Source: Candidatus Methanoperedens sp.
GTDB taxonomy: Archaea > Halobacteriota > Methanosarcinia > Methanosarcinales > Methanoperedenaceae
NCBI GenBank assembly: GCA_026552975.1
Contig: JAPMTR010000080.1
Coordinates: 1-51,457, forward strand
Length of the DNA stretch: 51,457 nucleotides
Direction of reading: 5' to 3'
The notes under the pieces were generated by a model, which did no database searches, was not told where the DNA came from, and saw only the letters and a program-made list of their open reading frames with translations. Each line of letters begins with the position of its first letter. The stretch's first letter is position 1. Shown here piece by piece: positions 9,949 to 17,143 of this stretch. Position numbers and translations under genes: made by a program.

Positions 9949-10179
9949 TTATGGCGAAGAAGACACTTTTTCAATGATCAGGCGACCATTCTTTGAATCT
10001 ATCTTAACATTCACTTCATCTTCATGCTTGAAAGGGAAAGCACTATCTCTTGCTACTTCACTGGGGATATAAACGAAATACTTATCATAGAGCTTTCCCT
10101 TGCTCTTGCTTGGCCGGTTCATTAACTTACTTTTCCCTTCAATCATCTTTGTATCGCTGAGTTGTATAACTTCATTCAA
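9949..10179 (-). CDS. AbrB/SpoVT-like DNA-binding protein
   Basis: A 76-residue protein whose second half (YFVYIPSEVARDSAFPF...DEVNVKIDSKNGRLIIEKV) has the swapped-hairpin AbrB signature of archaeal regulators and antitoxins. TTG 10179 is the likely start because GGTGAT precedes it at normal spacing. It is divergent from the 10303 gene. The shared region and its own first codons carry three copies of a GTTGTATAAC-type motif, which suggests autoregulation. Confidence 0.62.
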   Translation of the reverse strand: MNEVIQLSDTKMIEGKSKLMNRPSKSKGKLYDKYFVYIPSEVARDSAFPFKHEDEVNVKIDSKNGRLIIEKVSSSP

Positions 10180-10217
10180 ATGGTATCACCTTTTCCTTAT
10201 GCTGACTTGTATTACTG

Positions 10218-10257
10218 AGTTGTATAACAATCTATTTATAGGCATTGTTACACAACT
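10218..10257. promoter_or_regulatory. Divergent operator: inverted repeat around a TATA-like box
   Basis: AGTTGTATAACAAT (10218-10231) and ATTGTTACACAACT (10244-10257) form inverted arms matching at 13 of 14 positions, flanking CTATTTATAGG. A third half-site GAGTTGTATAAC is at 10159-10170. The likely ligand is the AbrB-like protein encoded next to it. Confidence 0.6.
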
Positions 10258-10302
10258 GATATTAACATCACTAAAAATGTGATGATAAAAGGAGGAAATA
10301 AC

Positions 10303-10695
10303 ATGAAACAAGCATTCGACCGGGCAATGGAATCAGAAATAATAAAATCGTGCGCTGAAGAGGTTTTCGGTGTGTGGGAGAAACACGATAAACCAGAGAC
10401 AGACCCAACGACAACAACAGGCGTAGCCGGGTTAAGACAGTACTTATCTGATATTCCAGATGAATGGACAGATTACGATGTATCCGCCTACAACGGGTTA
10501 ATTGATGACCTATACGCTATGATAGATGTGTTCTGTATCGGCTCAGGGATATGGTACACTCACTATTACGCAGATGAAAACTGGGATGAATATTCAGACG
10601 AAGCAGAGCGGATCATCAAAAATTACATAAACGAAAATTTATGGGATCGTTTTTGTAATTTACATGACTGGAAAGAGCCAGGGACAGAGCTATAG
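10303..10695 (+). CDS. Acidic 130-residue hypothetical protein
   Basis: The ATG at 10303 follows a strong AAAGGAGG site. The protein is strongly acidic and rich in Asp, Tyr and Trp (YDVSAYNGLIDDLYAMIDVF, HYYADENWDEYSDEAER). Strongly acidic small proteins can be DNA mimics, but no family is recognised. It is controlled from the operator region at 10218-10257 shared with the AbrB-like gene. Confidence 0.6.
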   Translation: MKQAFDRAMESEIIKSCAEEVFGVWEKHDKPETDPTTTTGVAGLRQYLSDIPDEWTDYDVSAYNGLIDDLYAMIDVFCIGSGIWYTHYYADENWDEYSDEAERIIKNYINENLWDRFCNLHDWKEPGTEL

Positions 10696-10827
10696 ATGAG
10701 GGAGAAACAAGTTAATTATTTTTCTCTTTCTCTTTTTTATCTTAAATATTGCTCAGGATGCGATATGAGAGGCGATCGTAAAAAAGTAATGGTAGAATAC
10801 CCACGAAACCGTTTAATCAAAGTGTAA
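10696..10827 (+). CDS. 43-residue hypothetical protein (weak)
   Basis: An ORF starting immediately after the previous stop, with CSGCDMRGDRKK in its middle. The tight spacing favours translation with the acidic gene. Short length and no recognised family keep this tentative. Confidence 0.3.
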   Translation: MREKQVNYFSLSLFYLKYCSGCDMRGDRKKVMVEYPRNRLIKV

Positions 10828-11195
10828 ATAGTAGGTTATGGCTAATTTTAAGGATAATATCTTTGGTGTGCAGTTGAAAATGCAAGTTGTGCCAGATGTA
10901 GGAGTTCAAGATTATTATCTCTTATAGAGATTGAATAGAGGACATTTCTTTCTATTCTTGCATTTCTGACAATTCATAAATTACTATATTTATCTTAATA
11001 TTTTTATTTGTATCCATGCGAACTATCCAGAAATTGAGAATTAATTGATGATTTTAATAAGATTAACAATTATAATATCATTTTTATATCCCAGACTATT
11101 ATCATTTTTTAATAAAATAAAAATGGAGACTCCTTATTTCTATTGGTTCATTTATAGTCGTTGTGGTTACTCATACCTATAATATAAAACCAGAC
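10828..11195. other. AT-rich non-coding right end of the element
   Basis: About 370 bp with no convincing gene, only tiny frames, and runs of A and T. It ends at the arm sequence ATTAAAAAGCAT (11196-11207) beside the attachment core. It may hold integrase or replication binding sites. Confidence 0.5.
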
Positions 11196-11196
11196 A

Positions 11197-12405
11197 TTAA
11201 AAAGCATATATGTCATAGAACCAGACCTTATCGGTTTTATCCCCTTTTATAAAAACAAGAACGGCGGTTGATACGCCTGCATACGGTTTGAAAACACCGG
11301 AAGGCATGGATATGACAGCTTCAAGCTGGCATTTTTCTAGCTATATCTCTCGCAGCTTTTTGTGCGCATTTGAAGTCCCGAACAACACCCCGTCAGGCAC
11401 AATGACACCGCATTTTCCGCCGATCTGGAGAAGGTTCATCATTCTTTCAACAAAAAGGAGTTCGGTCTTGGTCGTGCCGACCGTCAGGTGGTCATTTATA
11501 TCGCTTTTATCAATACTTCCTTTAAAAGGTGGATTGGCAAGCACCACGGTATATTTGTTCTCTTCTGTGAATTGCTTGGATAAAGTATCTACCAACTCAA
11601 TTTTAGGAGTTGCAATACCGTGAAGCACCATGTTCATGAGGGATATTCTTACCATCGTGGGCTCAAAGTCATAGCCGTAGAAAGAACTCCATAACATTGT
11701 CCAGGCGTTCTTATCTGATATTTTATCGCCATACAGCCCATAATATTTCCCCTCATCGTCCTCCTGGACCATATCAGGGCTGGTATGCTTCCTGATTATG
11801 TATTCATAGGCATTGATAAGGAAACCCGCAGTTCCGCATGCAGGGTCGCAAATCCTGTCCCCGATATCAGGGTCAATAAGCTCCACGATCATTCCGATTA
11901 TGTGCCTGGGCGTCCTGAACTGGCCGTTCTTGCCCGCGCTCTTAAGCTCGGAGAGCAGGTATTCGTAGATATCTCCCTGCGTGTCCCTGTTCTGGGCTGT
12001 AATATTTAATTCATCAAGGATTGCGACCGCTTCCTGCAGGAGCGAAGGCTTGGGAATGATAAAAACCGCATCTTTCATGTGCTGTGAGAAGAGCGTTTTT
12101 TCCCCATCGTGTATGTTCTTGATGAAAGGGAACACAATGTCTCTTACATGAGTGAGCATCTTTTCAGCAGGATAATGCTTCCAGATTGACCACCTGCAAT
12201 CTTCATTTGCCTCAAAAACAGATTTGTATGGCTGTTTTTTCGCGTGCGCCTTCTTCTGTTCAGCCACATCCATATCCTCAAGGCGCTTCATGAAGATCAG
12301 GTATGACATCTGTTCGATGGATGAGAGGGGATTGGATAAGCCGCCGCTCCAGAATTTATCCCAGAGGGCGTCTATTTTGGATTTTAATTCAGGGGCGAGT
12401 CGCAT
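11197..12405 (-). pseudogene. hsdM: HsdM N-terminal part: type I DNA methylase, amber-interrupted and cut by the element
   Basis: The N-terminal HsdM helical domain is followed by the methylase core with DPACGTAGFLINAYEYI (SAM binding) and ANPPF (the N-x-x-F catalytic motif of N6-adenine methylases). After KKLREI a TAG codon (11343-11341) stops the frame. The same frame continues perfectly as [33 protein letters not shown] and DKVWFYD. It then runs into element DNA and ends after IYAF. Joined to 5177-5485 the gene would be about 500 codons, normal for HsdM. In type I systems HsdM with HsdS methylates the target and is also needed for cleavage. Reading TAG as pyrrolysine is possible, but a Leu TTG to TAG mutation explains it more simply. 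Confidence 0.88.
11210..11222 (+). other. attR-like junction of the inner element
   Basis: ATGTCATAGAACC, direct imperfect repeat of 5484-5496. To its right the hsdM coding sequence resumes; to its left is element DNA with TTAAAAAGCAT. The two differing Asp codons (GAT/GAC) around the core are synonymous, which would allow recombination between non-identical sites. Confidence 0.65.
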
Positions 12406-12496
12406 GCTTTTTTGATTTCTCCTTTAGACCATTGCATAATGTTTTTTCTTAACATATAACTAACCGCAGTTGTCCTGCAATAAATCTAGGTGCTTA

Positions 12497-12548
12497 TTAC
12501 CCCCACAAAATATTAAATTTCAGGATATTTAACAAAATGTAGGGGTAA
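12497..12548. promoter_or_regulatory. Inverted repeat upstream of hsdM
   Basis: TTACCCCCACA (12497-12507) and TGTAGGGGTAA (12538-12548) form 11-bp arms with one mismatch in the 310-bp gap between hsdM and the divergent nucleotidyltransferase gene. This is a candidate operator controlling one or both. Confidence 0.5.
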
Positions 12549-12715
12549 GAATGGAGTAAAATATATCACAGAGACTGACTTTTACATTTTTTCGATTAAT
12601 CTCAATTGCTCGACTCAACAAATCGCATCGTCATGAATCTAATTCAATATCCATCAATGCTTATTTTATTACATGGTGTATACACTTTTATACTATTGAC
12701 CCGTAATAATCCTCA

Positions 12716-13627
12716 ATGAGAAAAGGCAACTACAGATTCATGCGCCCTCGCTGTTGCGGCTCCATGATGGTCTCAGCTTATATCAGGCATGGAAGATCGG
12801 CGCCGGGTATAGAAAAGGTGGGATTGTACTGCACCCGATGCAGGCGGTTTGAGATAGAAAGACCGATGCACTCAGCTTTTACTGAATTTGTCAAGAAATT
12901 TCCACTTTTGAAGCATGTAGAAACCGCATTGAAGCCTTACATGGATACAGTCAGGGGACTATATTTTCACGGAAGCAGGGCAAGAGGAGACCACAGGGAG
13001 GACTCCGATTATGACCTTGTGCTCATTACGCGTAAAAAAATAGATGATAAATTAAAGACTGAGCTGAAGGAACTTAATATCCAGGTGGAAGTTTTTACTT
13101 TGAGTCAGTTAAATAAGCAGCTTGATCTGACCCCATCGTATCTGTTGACAGTTCTCAGGGAAAGCGTGCCCTTGATCGGCGCCGAATTGAGGGAAAAACT
13201 AGTAAGAAAGAAGATGAATGATATCGCTCTTCAGGTTGAACTCAAGGACTGCATAAGGCAGCTTGAATACCTCAAAATGATGTTGAAGAATGAGCCTGAT
13301 GATTTTATTAAAGCCCGTGTCATCCATTCCGCTATCCTGCGCCTGAGGCAGGCATATTCGATCAAGCGGCTGTATTACAGCGATGTGCCTGAACTGTCTG
13401 TGGATTTTAAATATTCTGAAGGTAATTTTGATGAGCTTTATGATCTTTACAGGATCGTGAGGGATATGGTACATGGTGACGGGCTGAACGAAGAAGAATT
13501 ACCTGAAAAAGTGAGAACTCTGACAAAAAGCAGGCTTAATAAACTTGTCAATTCAGTAAATTCTTATGTCAAAGATGCATACGAGAAAATTGTCGGGGAT
13601 TATCTGAAAAAGCAGGGAACAACCTGA
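12716..13627 (+). CDS. Fused zinc-ribbon nucleotidyltransferase-HEPN protein
   Basis: A 303-residue protein with three parts. An N-terminal Cys-rich knot (PRCCGSMM...YCTRC, about residues 9-42) comes first. Next is a minimal nucleotidyltransferase with FHGSRARGDHREDSDYDLVL (about 82-101, the GS...DxD signature). Last is a helical HEPN-like domain with the R-x6-H pattern in YRIVRDMVHGD (about 245-255). MNT and HEPN usually occur as separate antitoxin and toxin genes, where the MNT can AMPylate the HEPN RNase; here they are one chain. It is the only plus-strand gene of the RM island, so it has its own promoter. A toxin-antitoxin or defence role is inferred. Confidence 0.75.
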   Translation: MRKGNYRFMRPRCCGSMMVSAYIRHGRSAPGIEKVGLYCTRCRRFEIERPMHSAFTEFVKKFPLLKHVETALKPYMDTVRGLYFHGSRARGDHREDSDYDLVLITRKKIDDKLKTELKELNIQVEVFTLSQLNKQLDLTPSYLLTVLRESVPLIGAELREKLVRKKMNDIALQVELKDCIRQLEYLKMMLKNEPDDFIKARVIHSAILRLRQAYSIKRLYYSDVPELSVDFKYSEGNFDELYDLYRIVRDMVHGDGLNEEELPEKVRTLTKSRLNKLVNSVNSYVKDAYEKIVGDYLKKQGTT

Positions 13628-13813
13628 TCAGTTTCCTTTTTTCCTGTCGATCTGCTTCTTCTTTTTTTCGATTTCCTGTTCAAATTTCTGGATTTCATTT
13701 TTCCAGTATTCTTTCAGGTTTTCATCCTTTGTTTTAGCGAGCTTCTCTTCGTGTATTTTATGCTGTTTTTCAAGGCTCTCGATCCCTTTTTCCAGCTTCT
13801 TTTTCCTTCCCAA
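13628..13813 (-). CDS. Small highly charged coiled-coil protein
   Basis: A 61-residue, Lys/Glu-rich helix from end to end (IESLEKQHKIHEEKLAKTK). It lies directly downstream of hsdS on the same strand, 4 bp from its stop, and meets the MNT-HEPN gene convergently at 13627/13628. Function unknown. It may bind another protein of the RM operon, since its heptads could pair with the HsdS coiled coil, but nothing shows this directly. Confidence 0.55.
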   Translation of the reverse strand: MGRKKKLEKGIESLEKQHKIHEEKLAKTKDENLKEYWKNEIQKFEQEIEKKKKQIDRKKGN

Positions 13814-13817
13814 GGTC

Positions 13818-14357
13818 TTATAATTCCCCTCTGAACGCCTTCTGCATCAGGGTGCTGAACAAGTCCTCTATCTGCTGCTTTGACTGGTTCTGTGATTGGC
13901 GCATGGCTTCGATTTTCTCGACGATGCGGGCGAATTTTTGCTGGAGGGGGAGGGGGATTTGTGACTTTTCTAATAATTGAAAGTGTCTCGCATAACCTTT
14001 ATCTGGCAGTTGAATTGCTCGTACAAAGTAATAAAAAAGCTTCGGATGGAATACTTTTTTAGGCTTCATTACCTGTATACCATCTGCACCCGCTATAAAA
14101 TCAAAATCAACATACTTGATAGCTTTAGTATGATCACCAAAAATTATAACCGGAGACTCACAACAAACTTTTAGAGCTTCCTTATCGGTGTATCCTCCCA
14201 TAAACGATTGACCTTGGTCTATAACTGGAAACTTACCTACTTCTTGATACTCACTTTGTTTCAATTTCTTTCCAGTTAATGGCACTTTTTCAATTACATC
14301 TTCTACTTTCTTCCATTCCCACCCCTCCGGCAGCGCGCGCCGCTCATGAGCCTCCAT
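13818..14357 (-). CDS. hsdS: Type I restriction specificity subunit, single target-recognition domain
   Basis: 179 residues: an HsdS-type start (LPEGWEWKKVEDVIEKVP), one target-recognition domain (about residues 20-125, with IDQGQSFMGGYTD and GDHTKAIKYVDFDFIAGADG), then the conserved dimerising helix IPLPLQQKFARIVEKIEAMR. The tail ends DLFSTLMQKAFRGEL. A normal HsdS has about 400 residues and two such domains, so half is missing. Half-size HsdS can work as dimers, but here the DNA just upstream is a repeat-derived sequence (14369-14513), so truncation is equally likely. It would direct HsdM/HsdR to the DNA sequence. Confidence 0.8.
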   Translation of the reverse strand: MEAHERRALPEGWEWKKVEDVIEKVPLTGKKLKQSEYQEVGKFPVIDQGQSFMGGYTDKEALKVCCESPVIIFGDHTKAIKYVDFDFIAGADGIQVMKPKKVFHPKLFYYFVRAIQLPDKGYARHFQLLEKSQIPLPLQQKFARIVEKIEAMRQSQNQSKQQIEDLFSTLMQKAFRGEL

Positions 14358-14368
14358 TATTGCTCTCC

Positions 14369-14438
14369 CCTTTGCGTTCTTCGCGCTCTTTGCGGTGCAT
14401 ATTTTATTCTCACCGCAGAGGACGCAAAGGGCGCAAAG
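14369..14438. repeat. Long imperfect hairpin of tandem short units (CGCAAAG type)
   Basis: Left arm 14369-14397 and right arm 14411-14438 (starting CACCGCAGAGGACGCAAAG) are near-complementary. Each is built from repeated GCAAAG-like units. A further ATCTGCGTTTATCTGCGG stretch follows at about 14493-14510. It resembles other hairpins in this window at 20382-20449, 20529-20643 and 21897-21964. Confidence 0.7.
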
Positions 14439-14575
14439 ACTGGGTTTAGGGCGCGGATGAATGAGGGTGCCCGATTATTAGAGCGGCGTTCATCTGCGTT
14501 TATCTGCGGTTTGTTTTTCTTAAAGAAACCTGGCAGCAGCATCCCATATAATCCCTTCATCTTATTTTTCCTCTT

Positions 14576-15565
14576 TTATGATTCAAAGAATAATTGTTTT
14601 TGTCCCGACTTTTCAGCTTTGCGTTGTATTTTCTTTTTTGCCGAAATAGTCTCAGCGCTATTTTCCCATTCTACCTTTCTCCATTTTTGATATTGTGGTA
14701 GCTTCTGCAGCTTCATGACATAGTGACCTGCATTATGATCGGTACATAAGAATATGGTATAAACAATAGCTCCATCGTTTGAAGGAACTTCCAAGATGAT
14801 TGGCGGTTTTTTATAGAATTTTGATATTTTTTCAGCATACAGAAGAATTAAAGCTTCTCGCGTGTTTTTCCCCATTCCAATATACTTTTTCATTTTGGAT
14901 TCCCATTCCTCTTTTTTCATACCCAAAGATATACCCACCCAATCATCCTTCAAACAATCGATACCTGTATCCCTTTGCAAGGTGCTGGTCATTAAATTGA
15001 TAAATAATTCCGGTCTTCTAATCTCAGTATACTTTCCTTTTGTATAAGAGCCTTCCAATTTACATATTTTTTCTACAATACTCCAAGGAAGATCTTGGGG
15101 TTTATAAGGATCAAGAATCCAAAGGTTTGGAAAGTTGGGATTTACATTTTTTATTGCTTCATCTACTGCTAAATCAATCGGAAGAGTCTTGATCAAATAG
15201 TTGATTCTTTTGGGCAATTGTAAATTGATTAAACTTGTTTCTAGAGCTAATTTTTGAGCTATTGTTTCTTCCTGATCCTGGCCAAATGTATTCAAAAATA
15301 ATAATCTACCACTTTGATATTTCTTAAGACATTCAGCAGCTAGCAAAGATGACCCCTTCCAGGTATTTTTCTCTTCTGGACAATAGCATAATCCAGATGA
15401 AGCATATAAATCAAATATATCTAAAGTGGGCAGTCTCGATTTTCCATCCTTTCCAACCTGGTTAGACCAGATATCCAAGTACGCTTCCAAAAAAGCATGT
15501 TTTTGTCTTGAATGCCATTTTGTTTGTTCACATACCCTGCCTTCTGTATCAATTATTTGCCCCAT
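14576..15565 (-). CDS. tcmP: Three-Cys-motif partner protein TcmP
   Basis: A 329-residue protein matching the TcmP family by its start (WHSRQKHAFLEAYLDIW) and the methyltransferase-like glycine loop (LDIFDLYASSGLCYC, about residues 47-61) followed by WKGSSLLAAECL. TcmP is almost always paired with a DUF5131/Gp37-Gp68-type three-Cys protein, and that gene ends 1 bp before this ATG (TAA-ATG). The biochemical role of the pair is not established as far as I know. The fold hints at modifying a nucleic acid. Embedding in a restriction island supports a link with mobile elements or defence. Confidence 0.8.
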   Translation of the reverse strand: MGQIIDTEGRVCEQTKWHSRQKHAFLEAYLDIWSNQVGKDGKSRLPTLDIFDLYASSGLCYCPEEKNTWKGSSLLAAECLKKYQSGRLLFLNTFGQDQEETIAQKLALETSLINLQLPKRINYLIKTLPIDLAVDEAIKNVNPNFPNLWILDPYKPQDLPWSIVEKICKLEGSYTKGKYTEIRRPELFINLMTSTLQRDTGIDCLKDDWVGISLGMKKEEWESKMKKYIGMGKNTREALILLYAEKISKFYKKPPIILEVPSNDGAIVYTIFLCTDHNAGHYVMKLQKLPQYQKWRKVEWENSAETISAKKKIQRKAEKSGQKQLFFES

Positions 15566-16294
15566 TTACAAAACCTCAATACTTTTTCTTGCTCTATAAA
15601 ATGACTGAGGGAATTCTTCTCGCAAAACCCATTCTGAACCCGGGTTTTTTGGGATTTGCCCTCGAATGTTGGGCTTGACAAAGAGCGGTATGTCATAAGA
15701 GGATATCAAATCAACAACTCTTTTTACTATTTTTTGGTCTACGCTTTTAGCGCCAACGCCAGATTGTGCGCCAATTATAGCCCAATCAATGCCAGTGAGG
15801 TCATCTGGCAGGAAATTTCCCAATAAAGGTTCAAATGAAATGAATTTCATTATTGCTGATGATTTTTTAAGTGTCTCAAGCGGCTCTTCCCAATATCTCG
15901 ATGTTCCATCAATCGAAACTCCAAGCCACATATTTTTTGGAAATTTCTCTCTAAATTCTGGCTCAATTATTTTTTGCTTTGTTAAAATCTGGTAAGCATG
16001 CCATTTTGCCTTTTCCATAACGCTGTAAATATCTTCACGCCAGCTGCTCTTTACATCAATATCAAAAAAATCTCCCATTGAACATGTGAATATCATTGAC
16101 TGTTTCGTTTTTGTAAGGGGTTGTCCCAATCTTTCCGGATGAAAAGTGGGTTTAAAAGGAGCTTCTTTATCATATCCAGAGCGTCCTTTAAGGCGAGTTG
16201 CCATCTTTTTTGCGTAACAATACAGACATTTATTATTACAGCCTGTTATCGGATTCCAGCTATAGTCAGTCCATTCGATTTTAGTAATATTCAT
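15566..16294 (-). CDS. DUF5131 / phage Gp37-Gp68 family three-Cys-motif protein
   Basis: A 242-residue protein that begins TKIEWTDYSWNPITGCNNKC and carries CNNKCLYCYA (C-x3-C-x2-C, about residues 19-26), a radical-SAM-like iron-sulfur ligand pattern. Family landmarks such as CSMGDFFD and WLGVSID follow. These proteins occur in phages and mobile islands and pair with TcmP, which starts immediately downstream. A radical SAM-type reaction on nucleic acid is a reasonable guess, not proven. A 160-bp AT-rich gap upstream probably holds the promoter of this two-gene unit. Confidence 0.82.
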   Translation of the reverse strand: MNITKIEWTDYSWNPITGCNNKCLYCYAKKMATRLKGRSGYDKEAPFKPTFHPERLGQPLTKTKQSMIFTCSMGDFFDIDVKSSWREDIYSVMEKAKWHAYQILTKQKIIEPEFREKFPKNMWLGVSIDGTSRYWEEPLETLKKSSAIMKFISFEPLLGNFLPDDLTGIDWAIIGAQSGVGAKSVDQKIVKRVVDLISSYDIPLFVKPNIRGQIPKNPGSEWVLREEFPQSFYRARKSIEVL

Positions 16295-16378
16295 TTTTTA
16301 TCCAATGTTTTTTTATATTTTGTATTGACTTTCAAATGTGGTCTCATATCTGATTTAAGATAATAAATAGTATTGCCA

Positions 16379-16397
16379 AGCGGTGTGAAAGTATTGT
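16379..16397 (+). repeat. 19-bp dispersed repeat copy 1
   Basis: AGCGGTGTGAAAGTATTGT occurs here and again, identically, at 30065-30083. Here it lies in the gap between the DUF5131 gene and hepT. A shorter related string GAAAGTATT with CAC appears near 44247. This may be the end of a small dispersed element. Confidence 0.55.
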
Positions 16398-16457
16398 TTT
16401 GTGTGTTAAAGCTGTGCTCATTTGCTTTGATCTGCTGTTTCATTTTTCAAAATCCTA

Positions 16458-16835
16458 TTAAGGCTCAACAACTTTCTTTGTTCCTTCCCTTTTTGTATCT
16501 TCAATCATCTCTGCAATAAAGATTTTCAGCTCTGGCAAGTCTTTTTCAACTGTATTCCAGACAACTTCAAGTTTTACCCCGAAATACTCATGAATTAACT
16601 TATCCCGAATTCCAGCCATTTCCTGCCAGGGGACATCCTGGTAACGGTCTCTCACCTGAACAGGGATTTTCTTCGCTGCTTCTCCTATTATCTCAAGGGC
16701 TCGTACAACTGCGAACACAGTTTTCTCATCTTCAACAAACTCCTCCAGATCCATGCCTTGCGTGAACCTTTCAACCTTCTCTATTGCAGTGAAAATATCA
16801 TTGAGATAATCTATGAACTCCCGCTTCATTGTCAA
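16458..16835 (-). CDS. hepT: HepT-like HEPN toxin (DUF86)
   Basis: A 125-residue all-helical protein with the HEPN catalytic signature R-x4-H-x-Y in [12 protein letters not shown] (about residues 73-84) and the [11 protein letters not shown] stretch of the DUF86 family. HepT is an RNase toxin neutralised by its MntA partner, which AMPylates the tyrosine of this motif. The mntA gene lies just upstream, with a 4-bp overlap. The pair sits directly after hsdR on the same strand, so all three are probably co-transcribed. Confidence 0.87.
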   Translation of the reverse strand: MTMKREFIDYLNDIFTAIEKVERFTQGMDLEEFVEDEKTVFAVVRALEIIGEAAKKIPVQVRDRYQDVPWQEMAGIRDKLIHEYFGVKLEVVWNTVEKDLPELKIFIAEMIEDTKREGTKKVVEP

Positions 16836-17140
16836 ACCTCCACAACTTCCTTGAGAATATGTTTTCCAATGGCAGGCTTTAAAGCATCTTTCATAACCAG
16901 GTCCACTTTCACGCCCAGCAATTTACTAAGGTAGCTCTCAAAGCGGATATACTGAAAAAGGCTTGGTGTCTCATAAAACTCCACGAGTAAGTCAAGATCA
17001 CTTGTGCGCTTTTGCTCATCTCTGATATAAGACCCGAAAACTCCCAGATACTTGACCTTATATCGTTCTGCCAGAACCGGCAAGTGCTGCTTCAATACCC
17101 TTACAAAACGTGAAACCTCACCGGGCAACTTTTTTTCCAT
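16832..17140 (-). CDS. mntA: MntA-like nucleotidyltransferase antitoxin
   Basis: A 102-residue minimal nucleotidyltransferase with [24 protein letters not shown] (about residues 32-55), giving the GS...DLDLL metal-binding signature, and a further [11 protein letters not shown] segment. It has a good GGAGG ribosome site before ATG 17140. It starts 3 bp after the hsdR stop and overlaps hepT by 4 bp. It would AMPylate and silence the HepT toxin. Confidence 0.87.
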   Translation of the reverse strand: MEKKLPGEVSRFVRVLKQHLPVLAERYKVKYLGVFGSYIRDEQKRTSDLDLLVEFYETPSLFQYIRFESYLSKLLGVKVDLVMKDALKPAIGKHILKEVVEV

Positions 17141-17143
17141 CCT

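Larger units (their letters stand above)
5484..11222. mobile_element. Integrated element (about 5.7 kb) inserted in hsdM
   Basis: The element starts with a tyrosine recombinase close to its left end. It carries a divergent regulatory region, a run of seven small plus-strand ORFs, RHH- and AbrB-type regulators, two tiny membrane proteins and an acidic protein. No capsid, terminase, replication or conjugation protein is recognisable, so it may be a plasmid-like or satellite element that depends on a helper. The boundaries follow from the hsdM halves and the 13-bp imperfect direct repeats. Confidence 0.82.

Noticed and set aside
10843-10927. A 29-codon frame at the right end of the inner element
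   Set aside because: Too short, no ribosome site, and surrounded by AT-rich non-coding DNA.
5484-11222. Provirus with structural genes
   Set aside because: No capsid, portal, terminase, packaging ATPase or replication protein is recognisable; only an integrase and small unknown proteins.
11341-11343. Firm call of pyrrolysine in HsdM
   Set aside because: The residue aligns with a usual Leu and the gene is already broken downstream; a TTG to TAG mutation is simpler and no pyl gene lies in the window.
14357-14560. Protein-coding reading of the minus-strand frame upstream of hsdS
   Set aside because: Most of the frame is translation of the CGCAAAG hairpin repeat and has no protein-like conservation.
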